64,000 bases of DNA from Rhyzopertha dominica (GCA_025024175.1 QCXZ01000003.1:61832023-61896022), one strand, 5' to 3'; counted from the stretch's first letter, positions 1-12,123 are shown. The notes: a model not told the origin generated them from the sequence alone. Numbers and translations: made by a program.

Positions 1-1190
1 CAGCCCTCCGGTTCATTACTGAATGCATCAAGTTAAAAAGCGTGCTGTGCGCGATGTACGCTGTTTCTGGGTTTTGTTGCTCGAAATGTAAAAATTAAAT
101 TAATATGGATGCGCTTAATTAAAAAGCCCGATATGCGCTCTGCTAAATAGTGCGGACGTGTATAGCCTTCGTAGATTAGGAACGTGGACTGATCTGAATA
201 TTTCCAGCTGNGAAATTGCTTTTCGGCACAATCATGCGCGGCATCTCTTGTATGGAGTGATCAAATGAAGTAGGTACATTTCTAAGAATGAAAAGTGGCA
301 TTTTGTCAGTGTCTAATTTAATGTTAATGAGTGAGAAACCATAAGATGATGCACAAGAAGGAATTTTGTCTTTTCAATGGGTTGAGGAAAAATTATACAA
401 GGTGGCAGAAAATTACGTATGTAGGCATCAATGGTTCTTTTAAGATAAACAAGCAAGAATAAAATAGAGAGGCAAAGAATGGTGACTGAAGCTCTACGCT
501 AGCGAGCGAATATTTTAAAGTAGGTGTTGAAATGACCAATAGCAGGACCGCTGCTATGTAATTCCTGCACTCGTTTTCTAAATTTTGTTTTAATGTTAAA
601 ACATTGAAATATTTTTTTAAGCAGAAGGAACCTACTATTCTCTAAGCATTTGCTAAATTGACGACATGCGGAACAAATCATCAGTAAAACTGTAAAACCA
701 AGTACTGATTTTAGAAATAGTATCATATTCTGTCCAATACAAAAATTAACAAAGTTATTATCTTAATATTAGGTTTGTAGAGATTAGGAAACAAAAATGT
801 TTTTTTATATACGTGTATAGGTATGCAACTTGAAATATAAAGAACAATCTGTCATCACTATCAATGCAAAATTTGACATTATTTTACGTAATGCATGCCA
901 AGTGGAATTGACGATGCCGTTGGAGATGTGTCTTCTCTTGATTCCTGTCTTCAAGCTTTTTTTGGGGATTTAATAGAACTGCTCGGTCCAGTTAAAATTA
1001 TTGGAGAATCTTTAAAAGGACCTACTGAAGACCATTTTCCCCAACAGTTAATGAACTATCGGCAGTGACAGTTTCTGGCACTTATAAGATAAGAAGAACA
1101 ATTTTTACTGACTTATTTGGCAGTTGAGGTTGTGTAGGTAGTAAATCTTAAAAGAAGGGAGTGGTCTTCTTTAAATAATGTTTTGACAAA
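1..1190. other. Intergenic, no gene recognised
   Basis: No recognisable gene or RNA. The only exon-like stretch is a short open plus-strand frame at about 899-1066, listed as a finding. The rest is AT-rich with scattered stops. Confidence 0.4.
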
Positions 1191-1195
1191 TAATT

Positions 1196-3290
1196 ATTCC
1201 CTTAAGATATCTAACATATAGCTTCTAGCTTCGTCCGAGGTGAGGTTTCACTTCCTCAAGGCCTCGGCCACTGTCATGTNCCATGTCTTCTGCGGTCTTC
1301 CTCTTCTTTTCTTTCCTTGTACTTTTGCCTCCCACACTAATCTTGCTGGTCTTTCCTCGTTCATTCTCACCAAGTGCCCGAACAATTTTAATTTATTCTC
1401 TTCCACAGTTTGTTTAATCGACTCTATTTCCAGTTCTTCTCTGATACTGTCGTTTCTTATTCTGTCCATTCTAGTCACCCCTTTAACACGTCTCAAGTAT
1501 TTCATCTCTGTTGCCTGCAGTCTACTTAAAAGTCTAGCACTTAACACCCAACTTTCACTACCATATGTCAATATTGGTCTATAAATGGTCTTGTACACCG
1601 TCATTTTTGTCTTCTCACTTATTTCCTTTTTACTTATTAACGCCCTGTTTAGTGAGTGGTACACCTTTATTGCACTAGTGATTCTTTCATTTATTTTTTC
1701 ATCCATACTTCCATTGCTTTGTATTTAACTCCTAGGTACTTAAAACTTTTAACCTGGTCTACATGTTTCCCATTTATTGTTATGTCTAACTTTTTGTCTC
1801 CTTTCCTATGACCATTGTTTTAGTCTTGCTCGTATTTATTAACATTTTACGTTTTGTTAGTTCATTCTTCCACAACTTTGCATTTTGTTGTAACTTCTCT
1901 TCATTTTCTGCACAAATCATCAGGCTATCTGCAAATGCGCATTCTGCTAGCTTTATCACCTTTAATTTTCTATGCCCTAATTTGACTTCGTTAGCCTTGT
2001 TCTGTAGTTCCCACAATATATCGTCCATTACCATGATAAATAGTGTTGGGCTTAACACCCCCCCTTTGCCTTAATCCATCCACTACTTGAAAATCCTGTG
2101 ATTTCATGATGTTTGCTCTGACATAATTTTTTGTGTCACTGTATAAAGTCTCTATGCTTTTTCTGAGCTTATTCCCAGACCACTTTTCTAGGGATGTTAT
2201 CAAATGCTTTCTCTAAGTCTAGGAATGCTAAACACATTCCTTTTTCTTTGCCTATCTTTTCCGACATTTGTTTAATCGTAAATACATGGTCCTGGGTGCT
2301 TCGCCCTCTTCTAAACCCGCGTTGTGCTTTGTGTAATTGTGGTTCCAACTTTTCTCTTAATAATGCTTCATTCAGTCTTTCATAAACCTTTGCTACTACA
2401 CTTAACAATGTGATTCCTCTATAGTTCCCACATTCTTTTGTGTCTTCCTTTTTATGTATTGGTACAATTATCCCCATTTTCCAGTCATCTGGTACTGCTC
2501 CTTTATTCCATGCCATGTTAAATATTTTTGTCAGCACTTTCCCCCCTTTTGGTCCCATACTTCTTAACATTTCTGGTGCAATTTGATCATGCCCCGCCGC
2601 CTTCCTCTTTTTATATTATCAATGATCTTTTTTACTTCTTCCTCATCTATAACGTTCTGTTGTTCCTCTTCAACACCTCTATAATTCGTTTGTCTGACTT
2701 CTGTGCAATTTGTTTCAGTTTCTGGGTTGAGTAACTCTTCGAAATATTCTTTCTGTCTGTTCATTATATCACTGCCGTCTGTCAGTATTTTCCTTTGTTT
2801 GTTTTTTATCTGACCTGCAATGTTTTTATACCATTTTTGGAATTCTTTAGCACTTTATAAAATAGTTTCTAGTTTGATTTGCTGTTTTCCTCCATTTTCA
2901 TCCCAACCTCTTCACAAGCCTCCTTTTTGGCTTTTTTACCAACTCTTTGACTTTTATTCTTTGCTCTTTTTATCTTGTGTAATTTTCTATTGTTTTTGTT
3001 TCCATATTTCCTTTTTCTTTGCTACTTGGCTTTTTATCTCCTCATTCCACCAATGAGTCTGTTTTTTCCTTTTGTCTACTAAGATTTTTCCACACACTTC
3101 CCTCGCTGTGCTTACTAATATTTCCTTAAATTTCATCCAGACTAGTTCTATATCATCTTCATTTCTTATGCTATTTATTATTTCTTTGTACGGTTTCATT
3201 TTCAAAATGCATATATAATATGCTTTAAATCCGTTAGTTCTGGTAAATCCGTGGTTAAGCTATTTTTGCTTGGCCTTTCTTTTCCGTCTT
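1196..3290 (-). pseudogene. RTE-like non-LTR retrotransposon, degenerate ORF2 (linker, RT, C-terminal region)
   Basis: Several minus-strand frames line up in the order of one polyprotein. At 3205-2987 is a linker between endonuclease and reverse transcriptase with the motif WWNEEIKSQVAKKKEIW. At 2764-2564 is an acidic pre-RT segment. At 2570-2169 are RT fingers with IIVPIHKK, NYRGITLL, GFRRGRSTQDH and FLDLEKAFDNIPR. At 2058-1786 is the palm and at 1706-1248 the typical tail with ILTYGSESW, KLFGHLVRMNEERPAR and GRPQKTW. At least four frameshifts separate the pieces. The palm box reads AFADS where the family needs FADD (codon at 1924-1926), so the second metal-binding aspartate is lost. The endonuclease domain is missing, which suggests 5' truncation. 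The clade is judged from the C-terminal motifs; other clades sharing them cannot be excluded. Confidence 0.8.
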
Positions 3291-3299
3291 TCGTTTAAA

Positions 3300-4297
3300 G
3301 TATTTGAAATGCATTTTTCATTTTATAAATAGTTTAAACACCAAACACTATTCTTCTGGTTTGAATCAGCAAAACTTTTCTTTTTTCACTTTCTGACATA
3401 TTAACATAACTTACTCGTACCAAACACAACCAACACGGCTGCTAATGACCAAAACCCTGTTTTAGAGGTGTGCCAGACCGCAAAGCAGCCTCTGGGTATT
3501 TTATAAACATCTGCCAAAAACATCCATTTACAAAATTTCAAATTGTTTGTGCTAGTAGCTTTCCATATAGGGATGCATAAGGTTGAAGAAAAGTAATCGT
3601 AGGTAGCTTTGCTTAAATACGACGTTGTATTCAAAGATCCTTCTATCAATTAGAAACGTTTCTGCCAGATAATTATCCGAACCAGATCATTAAATACGCC
3701 AATTATTAAATGAATTATTAAATGAAAAGTAACCTGAAGTTGCAATTATATTCTTCACTTTTCCATTGAGTTATAATAACCCAGGGTTGACTAGTTTTGA
3801 TAGTACTAGGCCAAAAATCCAATATTTCCGCTTAGCAGCATTAGTGGATCAATGAGGTAGAAATTTGGCAGGCTGACATACCCGTTAGCAATATCAACGT
3901 TCCACGCCGCTTGAGCGTTATTAACCATCAGCTGAACTTCTGCCGGCACCGCATAGAACCGTTTACATGAAAATGAGGAAAATACAGTTATTCCAGGCTT
4001 CTGCTGGATTAAGCCACTAGCAGAATTCGTTCATAAAACCTAAGCGGCTTAAAGTTTAATAAAGGTTAACACGCGATTTCACGAATACGGAACGGCTGAA
4101 ATGTTTTCTTCCGGAAACGATTAGCATCGGATGACAGTAGTGGCCATTGTTTGCAGTCAGTGTAAAACACAGCACACTGATTCGTCTGATGTACCCTGAG
4201 GAAAAACACAATATTTTTCGTTTCATTAAATAATTATATTTAATCAAAACAACTGCATATTGTTTATTCTATTTATAAAACGAGTTTACAGTCTGGT
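3300..4297. other. Intergenic, nothing recognised
   Basis: I see no coding similarity, RNA gene or paired repeat here. The short open frames are of the kind expected by chance in AT-rich DNA. Confidence 0.4.
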
Positions 4298-4300
4298 ATT

Positions 4301-5096
4301 ACTTCCACATCCAACGGATGAGTATTGTATCGCGAAAAAAATTTTCAAAATTTTTTATTTGCTCATTCGCTTCAAAATGGTCGAAAACGCAAAAAAACAA
4401 AATTTGAGCAAAAAAAATTTCTTGTCTGTGTGTCTGTGGTATTGATTGTGGACACGATAACTTTCGAAAGACTTAATATATGAACTGGAAATTTGGCAAA
4501 CGTATAAATCTCAACCACCCAAAGCGACCTATTGTTTGTGGGGTAAGTAGGGTATCGGAAAGGGGGTGAAATTGGGAGGTAACTACCCCTTTTGCAAATT
4601 TTTATTTTTTTTATATTTTTTTTCGTTTAAGTACGTGATTAGTAGTATAACTGCGAGTATTATTAGTTCTTATAATTTTTCGGCACAGCAAACTGTTTAG
4701 AAGGTATTAGCAAAAAATCGTCACTTAAAGAAAACGGTTTTCCTAAATATCTCTGAATATATTTAATATATTCAAAAAATGAAAATACCATCAGATAGGA
4801 AATAAAATTTCTCACAAAAAGTGTCAGAAAATTTATCCAAAATTTTGACATTTTCGAAATATTTTCAAAAAACCTATTTTGAACCCTGCTCGTACGATTT
4901 TTGAAAGCGCTCTTGTAATTTTTTTGTTAAGTAATTTAGAAAAAACCGATTTTAAAAATGTATATATTTTTGCTAATATCACGAGGACTGCTTGTCCTAG
5001 AAAAAAATGTGTAGAGAGAAAAAATGCTCAAAACCTGATTACTAATCGTATAGTATAAGAAATAAAAATGTCATTTTGACAATTGGATGTGGAAGT
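4301..5096. mobile_element. Candidate terminal-inverted-repeat MITE, family unknown
   Basis: The 14-base string ACTTCCACATCCAA at 4301-4314 recurs in inverse orientation ending at 5096. Both outer flanks are ATT (4298-4300 and 5097-5099), which would fit a 3-bp target duplication as in PIF/Harbinger-type elements. The 796-bp interior is AT-rich and non-coding. Short repeats plus a 3-bp duplication are weak evidence, so this stays a candidate. Confidence 0.4.
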
Positions 5097-5099
5097 ATT

Positions 5100-6378
5100 G
5101 ATTCAATTTGCAGCGGTTTTTTTATAGAGTTTTAAGCTTCTCGTTTCTCTTTTTTTTATGTAGTCTCTAGGTAGATATTTGCTGGTAATTTTTATTTTTT
5201 ATTATTTTCAGAGTGTACTATCTTCAACGAGTTAGAATAATCACTTCCTCTTTGTCCACCGTGCTGAAGGTGACTAGCAAAGGTATGTTTATTTGTAGTA
5301 TAAAAAGGGGTGAATAGTTTATACTAAAAAGTAAAATTAAACGGACCTTTTATGGTATTAAGTTTATATGTTGTACATATTTTTTGACATATCGTTTTAG
5401 TTATATTTTCTAACTTTTATTAAATAATTTTCTGTAAATTCAGTTGGCTAGCTTGGAAATAAACTGATTATTATTAACAAACTACCATCTGCAAATACGT
5501 ATGTCATCGGATTTTGTAAACATAATTGACACTACCGTGAATATATTGGAGTTTTCTTCCAGAGATCGATGTAGAATCTGAGTTAGTACACGTGTACTAT
5601 GTGGCAGACCTGACATCAAATTTAGTGTGGCCGTTTTATCATGCTTGTTTACCGATTAAAATTAATAGCGAGCGGATCTATCAAGTCCCCACTGCAAACG
5701 CTACATACCATTACTAAGATCCCCTTCGCAAATTGCTATGTTTGACCGATACTTACTACTGGGGATGCTTACTAATTGAACGAATTCGCCGATTCTAGTA
5801 ATTGCGCGAAATTTAATTCAATTTAAATGAACTATATCAAAACTTAATATAAGTATGTGACTTATCTTCATTTGGACGCTGCTATCAAACTTACACCTGA
5901 GCACAATAATATCATTTTACGCAAGAGTGAAAGCACTGCGTTTCGAACAACAAATATATTTAACAATAATCAATAAACGTACAAAGTAAAATGTAGTCAA
6001 CAAAACTCGTATATTCAAATCTTCCCAAATATTCCTTACATTATTAAACTCTATGAAACAAGAATTTGACCATAACCCGTAAATTAACGCTTTTGACCTA
6101 TAGAGCACGCGAGTTTGAACTAATTAACAATGAATTTCCAAAATACTTGGACTCATGACTAACCATCTTCTAATCTAACTTTCAAAATCTGTTAATGACT
6201 TTTATCAACATTACTCCATACATAGCAAGCTGGACAAGATTCTTAACTTTTCAAAAAAAAAAAACTGAACTGAGATCTGGTTGCTCAAAACTACCCCCAC
6301 TATTCTCTACACGCGGCACTGGTCATATCCTCGTTAACAATTGTCTATTTATCGGATCATCAAATTCTAAATCAAAGT
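5100..6378. other. Intergenic, nothing recognised
   Basis: AT-rich sequence without a supported gene or repeat, up to the TA dinucleotide that received the mariner insertion. Confidence 0.4.
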
Positions 6379-6380
6379 TA

Positions 6381-7606
6381 CGAGGCATGTTTTTTTAAGT
6401 AAGTACCGTTTTGGAATTAAAAAAAGACGTGCAAAGATATCGCAATAATTTTAATTCTGTCGCCTGACTTGTTAACCACTGTATCACAAATGTTTCGACT
6501 TCGTTATCGTCTTGAAGACGCTGACCACCCAGGTGTTTCTTCAAGTGCAGGAACAAATGGTAGTCGCTGGCCGCCAGATCAGGGCTGTGTGGAGGATGCT
6601 CTAGAGTTTCCCATTTAAAAGATTTGATGAGATCTTTGGTCCGATTAGCCACATGTGGACGGGCATTGTCATGCAGCAAAACGATACCCTTACTCAACTT
6701 GCCACGTCTTTTGTTCTGGATTGCACGACGCAGATTGTTCAATGTCTTACAATAAGACGCTGCATTAATTGTCTCATTACGAGACAGAAACTCCACTAGC
6801 AATACTCCTTTTCTGTCCCAAAAAACTGTGCACATGATTTTCCGGGCAGAAATTGTTTGCTTAAACTTCACTTTTTTGGGTGATGATGAATGTCGCCATT
6901 CCATGGATTGTTGTTTCGATTGTGGTGTGACGTAGGCCACCCATGTTTCGTCACCAGTAACAATTTGGTCTAAAAAATCTTCACCTTCATTGTGGTACCG
7001 TTCAAGGAAAGTCAATGCACTGCCTAAACGTTGGGTTTTGTGCAAATCCGTCAACATTTTCGGAACCTAACGTGAACACAGTTTCCGGTAATTCAAGTTC
7101 TCGGTCACAATGCGATACAAAACCCTACGAGAATATTGAGGAAAGCAGTCGCACAATGGTGAAATTGTAAAGCGTCTGTTTTCTCTCACCTTTTCGTTCA
7201 CTTTCTGCACCAAATCTTCATTAACGACCGAAGGACGCCCACTCCGTTCTTCATCATGCACATTTGTGCGGCCATCTTTAAATGCTTTAACCCATTTCCT
7301 TACCATTCCATCACTCATAATGTTTTGTTTGTAAACTTCACAGATCTCACGATGAATATCGATCGGTTTTACGCCTTTAGCACTAAGAAATCGTATAACA
7401 GCCCGTACTTCACAATTGGCGGGACTCACGATTGTCGGAGGCATCTTAAACATTCAGTAAACAACGTATACAATGAAGAATCAAACTGTAATGGCGTCAG
7501 TGCGTAGACAAGAGATGTAGGTAACCAGCGCGCATGCGCGGAACGCCGACCGTAGCGCTGCGGCGGCGGATTCGCAAAACGGTACTTACTTAAAAAACAT
7601 GCCTCG
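6381..7606 (-). mobile_element. mariner element, copy 1
   Basis: The element is bounded by near-perfect inverted repeats: 6381-6412 begins CGAGGCATGTTTTTTTAAGT and its inverse ends at 7606. One extra T in the left repeat is the only difference. TA dinucleotides flank both ends (6379-6380 and 7607-7608), the mariner target duplication. It is nearly identical to the copy at 62410-63768, so both moved recently. Compared with that copy it lacks about 124 bp near 6450, which removes the transposase C-terminus. Confidence 0.95.
6410..7453 (-). pseudogene. mariner transposase (DD34D), one nonsense mutation and C-terminal deletion
   Basis: A mariner cut-and-paste transposase reads on the minus strand from the ATG at 7453 or the MPP methionine nine bases later. 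The N-terminal helix-turn-helix DNA-binding half includes SDGMVRKWVKAFKDGR. Catalytic aspartates appear in TGDETWV, LLHDNARPH and AASDYHLF, with 34 residues between the second and third. The two open segments (7453-7067 and 7057-6395) are in one frame, split by a TAG at about 7066-7068 where the other copy has Trp in CSRWVPKM. The C-terminal block (FYEEG to GNYVEK in the other copy) is gone through a deletion ending at LTSQATE. The protein would be inactive. Confidence 0.93.
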
Positions 7607-7608
7607 TA

Positions 7609-10205
7609 TATAACCTAACTCGTGAACATCCCGAATCTGAAGTTACGATACCATATAAGATAACGTACCTTTGCGTTACTAGTCAAGTCATTTCCGAAAT
7701 AAAAATATTTGATTAATTACTTACCTATCTGTATTGCTTTGCTTTATTACTTTGTTAGGATCCTTTGAAACATACTGTTTTTTTGTACTTATATGTACAT
7801 TGTTCTGCTGTTTGCACTATTTGATAATAACCACGCCTTTGTATTATTACTTACTTTAACGATTCTAAATACGAATACACATTCATATATCTAGAAATTG
7901 AGTGGGTTTGAGTTAAGTGCATCTAGCTTTAAATATAATAATTTTAATTTTAGTCTTTCAATTTTGTAATAGACGTATTATATTAGATTCTTTCAGTAAA
8001 CGTATTTTCACTGTTATTTTGTTAATTTTTTTGATAGTGTGTTAGCGTAGATACTTGTTGGGCTTAATAATTGCCTGGTGCATCGGCTCAATTTTTAAAT
8101 AGCTGCTTGAAATTTGAACCCAGCCCACTCCTATAAGTAGTCGTGGTTTTTCCCAGTTTTATACATAGCTGTATGAATATTTTTTTGCAGTTCAGTAATT
8201 TCTTTTTTGGTAATAAGTAGGTACGTGTGATAGACTTCAAAGTCTTTGAAATTACGCGAAACAGTTTTATACAAAGGTGTTTTGGATTTTCGAGTACTGT
8301 TCAAAAATAGTCAACTTGTATATAGTTGTATTTTATCTTTCACATGCGTTCGTTGTCAAATTTTAGTGACACTTTGTTAACCATACATTAGGACTAAAAT
8401 ACACAAAACTATGATTTTGAGATTTTCATACCAAAGTAAGTTGATTTTTAGAATAGAATCAATGTATCAGTGTTCATACTATATTGCATACGAAATTAAA
8501 TCTACCAATCTAATGGCTTAAATTTACTGTTTTCAGGTCATTCTAAAAATATGCAATTTTGAAAAATCACGCTAGCATCTTCAGTCGGTTTTTCTCTGTT
8601 TCTTAACAAGATCTACAGTTTTAAAACTGGGTGTGTTTCTTTGCTTTTGTCATACGAACTAGATTTCAGCAACAACAGCTGAAGTGATTTTTTTCACTCA
8701 GAGAATAATGTGGTACAGTAATAAACAGCATCTGCAAAACATCAGTACTTATATAGAATGTTAAAAGCATCATAAATGCCCCTCCTATCGAATTCAGTGT
8801 CATCAACAATTAACAGGCCTTGACTTCCAAAATAGGCTTTTATTTAATCAGTGGATTCTGGGAAAGTATTAATACAATAAATACTGTGTTTTGACGGAAC
8901 TAATTTCGTCATAATGACCTAAGGAGTCGTCATAATTGCCATTAAGTGGCTTAAAATAGCTTTTATTTTTGGATGATAATTCACCGACTTAGGATGAGAG
9001 TAATGTTAAGAATGGGTTTGATTGTGTCTTCGGAACAAGTCATTTTGAACAATCTCTTTGCCTTATATTTTTCTTGTGCTAATTCTTCATTTATCCAGAC
9101 ACCTGCATATATGATCTTTTGGGAGTCGTGCTCGATATTTTCATAATGCAATCGCTAAGCATGCTTAGATTTGAGGAAACAGTCGTATTGCGTTTTTAGC
9201 CATGCAGTATATTTCTGATTTCACTTAATGAAAGGCAAATACAACAAAAATATAAGAACATGAGAAACTCGACGAGAGATGCCAACATGGTTTGCTGGAA
9301 ACTGTAAAAATTGTTTTTATATAACCCAAAACGGCCATTTAAGTTTAATAACAATAATGTTATAGATAAATTTTGCTCTGTATTTGGCAGTGAAAATTTG
9401 TTTATACCATTCCATTTAAAAAAGGTAAAGTTGTTTGGGGTAAAAAAAATATTATTAAAATTTCAGGTTTTATTTAAAGAGACAGCTTTTTGTACTCTTT
9501 ATAACAATGAAAACTCTTTCATCTCTTATAGTTAAGGGGTTTAAAAGGCGTTACAATTATCATACTGGTGCACAAAGTGGTTCTAAAATTTCATAAAGAA
9601 TACAAAAATGTAATGATGTGTGTCACTCCGTGTTGTCAACGACTATCGAAGCAATGGGTTGACTTAGCTCCCTCTGTGTCGAATGAAAATGCATACATAT
9701 AGGTACCTGAAAGAAGTACAATGCTACATACTTTAATTTAGAAGCCTTAAAGTTTTCACGTCGATTGACGCGGTGGTAGAGTCACAGCATGTCTAATCCC
9801 GGTCGCTACTTTGCGCTGTCACTCACCTGAAATATATTAGAGCGTTGTTTGTTTGCCCTCAGACTAAAGCAATCGATTTACGAACCAATAAACTGCGACG
9901 CAGCCCTTGCCTCGATGAAGATCATTTCGTATACGGTCCTCGCAGCCCTTGAGGGTAATATTGCTGGTGAGAGTGGATTTCGTACATATGTGTTGCATTA
10001 AGCGACGTTGTTCAATTTGGATGAATTTGAATTGATGGGGCGATAAACATCGGGATACCTCGTGTGTGAGCTATGTGCACTGACTTATGGTTTGCGATGA
10101 CGGAGACAATAAATTAGAGCAATATTTAGTAGGCGGTTCGAATACCGATGATAGCATATTAAAATAATTATACGGGGTTGGTCAAAGGTCCGAAATAATC
10201 GGTTT
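7609..10205. other. Long AT-rich intergenic stretch
   Basis: No coding similarity or bounded repeat seen in about 2.6 kb. Open frames such as 9311-9535 have no recognisable domain and are probably chance. Confidence 0.4.
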
Positions 10206-10228
10206 AGCTACTTTTGTTTTTCATATTT

Positions 10229-10376
10229 TTTGATATTAATATGGGGTCGGGGCCAGATGATATACCAGCTTTATTCATAAAACAATGTGCTGTATGTCTC
10301 ACTGGATCTCTATTTATAATTTTTACAAAATCTTTAGAAAACCGCGAGTTCCCTTCTTCGTGGAAAATTGCTTATA
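10229..10376 (+). pseudogene. LINE fragment A: start of a Jockey/CR1-group reverse transcriptase
   Basis: The plus-strand frame contains GPDDIPALFIKQC followed by FTKSLENREFPSSWKIAYI. This is the first conserved RT block of many insect non-LTR elements (GPDGIP, then a basic P.WK segment). It stops dead at the (ATA)n tract that forms the 3' tail of LINE B on the opposite strand. LINE B therefore appears to have landed in, or next to, this older fragment. No continuation of fragment A is seen beyond LINE B. Confidence 0.65.
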
Positions 10377-10752
10377 TAATAATAATAATAATAATACGTC
10401 TTTATTAAGGCGAAGTCTAGCCAAAGGCTACTCAACTCAAGCATTTCCATTACTACAAGTCATAATCAATAATCAAATTATAACAATAGAAACAATAACA
10501 AGCAGTAGTTGCACATGGTAACGGAGCAATCTTTCGAACAATCCATATATACGAGCTACATTGCTTATACTAAATTTACTTATATCGCATAATAATAACA
10601 AACTAAACCTAGGCATATAAATTACTGCGAAAGTAACAAAATTTTCCTCAACTGCTTTCGGAATTGGCGTCACGAAAGCATTTTCAGATTTTCAGGCAGA
10701 CTGTTGCATATAATTACACAGTTATACTAAAATGCCCTGCGAAACAAGGTAG
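10377..10752 (-). pseudogene. LINE B, 3' part (C-terminal RT tail and 3' UTR)
   Basis: Read on the minus strand this continues the fragment at 12124-12885 after removal of the hAT insertion. It gives the last degenerate codons, a 3' UTR with GGCTAGACTTCGCCTTAATA, an AATAAA-like signal, and then an ATT-type microsatellite tail at 10377-10396. Simple trinucleotide tails are common on CR1/I/Jockey-group LINEs. The sequence is interrupted between 10752 and 12124 by the hAT/PLE element. Confidence 0.65.
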
Positions 10753-12123
10753 CAGGGGCGCCGACTCCGTGGGTGCTCGGGTGCTCCAGCACCCACGAGA
10801 GGTAAATTGTGGGTGCGGAGCACCCACGACCAAATAGACATCAACACTTGTACCATAAATTCAGATTGACTTATCACACATATAAAAACGAACTCGTTCG
10901 TCAAATTTATTAAGTTAGAGCGTCTATAGTCCTGTCAGATTACTCAAACCCACCCAACATTATTTTAGAATTCCTTGTGAAAGCAAGTACGTGTAAATGT
11001 TGCTCACAGTTTTTGAGTATCTGAGTTTTTATTTATTATATTCGAATTTTCATTTATGTGAACCATTTCAAGTATTAATCTCTTGTTTGTACTACTTACT
11101 TTATCCAAAATTTTGACATTATCCCAGTTAATATGATGTCCATTGTTGATTATTATGTGTTCTGTAAGTGAGCATATATCCCTTTGATTAGTTATATCAC
11201 TTTGTGGGGAGCCAATTTGTTAACCATCAATTATGATGTCTGTCCTATGTACTTACCTTCGTAATCCTCACATTCCAAACAATATGTAGCATTTGCTTGA
11301 TATTTTGCAGGTATTTCTGATTTTAGTCTTGTGAGTAGGGCTGAGCCATTCTTTTTGTTCTTAATTGCAATTTTTATGTTTTCATTTGTTGTCAATCCAG
11401 TAATGTTTGGTAGGGATCCATACCTTCTATGTTCTACTGTTTGTAGGTTATTGTCAACCATAGGATTATGATTTACCCTCTGCCCCACGTCACCCTGCAT
11501 ATTACCGTTATTCACCGTTAGCTGTGTTTGTGTTACATAAATGTTAATAAATCAGTAGTAGAATACAAAATTTTATTTATCAACGTTTTCAGGTATAAAT
11601 GTGTATTAGTAAATTTTTAAATTTTTCTCAATAAGTTGTGAATGTGATAATTTAATAATTGTATGTTTCATCTGTTTTATAAAGTTTATTTTAATTTGTG
11701 TCGAATGATCTGACAAGTAGTTTATATACCTTCCCGATGAGGTTGGTTTCCGGTACCAATCCAGTATTATTTTATCATTTTTTCGTACGACTTTGGTGTC
11801 CAGAAAGGGTACTCCACATTCTACCTCTCATGCTGTAGTGAATTTAATATATTTATCATAAACGTTGAACACATTTCTATTCATACAAAAGTTTGTTGAT
11901 GACTTAATAATGCTGTTACCAACAAAGGCACTAGAGCAAATCTGGCATTTTTGTATTTATTTCCTTTTTCCCTCTTATGTACCTATCTTTTTTTTATATC
12001 ATACATATTTCTGTCCTATTGCATGTGTACCTATTGAGTTCTATTGGACGGATTCATAGATACGATTTTCACGATTATGTTAGCATGAGCACCCACGGGG
12101 TTTTCTAAAAGCCGGCGCTCCTG
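10753..12123 (+). mobile_element. hAT-type non-autonomous element carrying PLE sequence, copy A
   Basis: The 1371-bp unit begins CAGGGGCGCCGACTC and ends AGCCGGCGCTCCTG, imperfect inverted repeats of about 15 bp. It is flanked by a perfect 8-bp direct repeat CAAGGTAG (10745-10752 and 12124-12131), the hAT hallmark. The left end holds two hairpins built on GTGGGTGC and GCACCCAC (10769-10796 and 10809-10827), and GAGCACCCAC recurs near the right end at 12087-12096; these look like subterminal transposase-binding repeats. No hAT transposase is present. The interior is a piece of a Penelope-like element on the minus strand. A second copy lies at 49097-50449 in the other orientation. Confidence 0.88.
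10925..11965 (-). pseudogene. Captured Penelope-like element fragment (RT C-terminus plus GIY-YIG endonuclease)
   Basis: On the minus strand from about 11965 downwards come the end of a Penelope RT (PFLDTKVVRKNDKIILDWYR, then KPTSSGRYIN), a connector and a 94-residue open frame at 11515-11231 ending CLECEDYEGKYIGQTS. That last string is the start of the GIY-YIG endonuclease domain typical of PLEs. Further down, broken frames give pieces resembling KGIYAHL and NKRLILEMVHI from the rest of that domain. There are several stops, so the segment is non-functional. It lies wholly inside the hAT-type ends, and the same segment is found inside the second hAT copy. Confidence 0.75.

Noticed and set aside
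6395..6398. Extension of the mariner copy 1 reading frame past the deletion
   Set aside because: The last 20 or so codons after LTSQATE are read-through into the terminal region and are not part of the family protein.
9760..9830. GGTGGTAGAGTCACAGC near 9770 looks like a tRNA A box
   Set aside because: No B box at the right distance and no cloverleaf could be folded.
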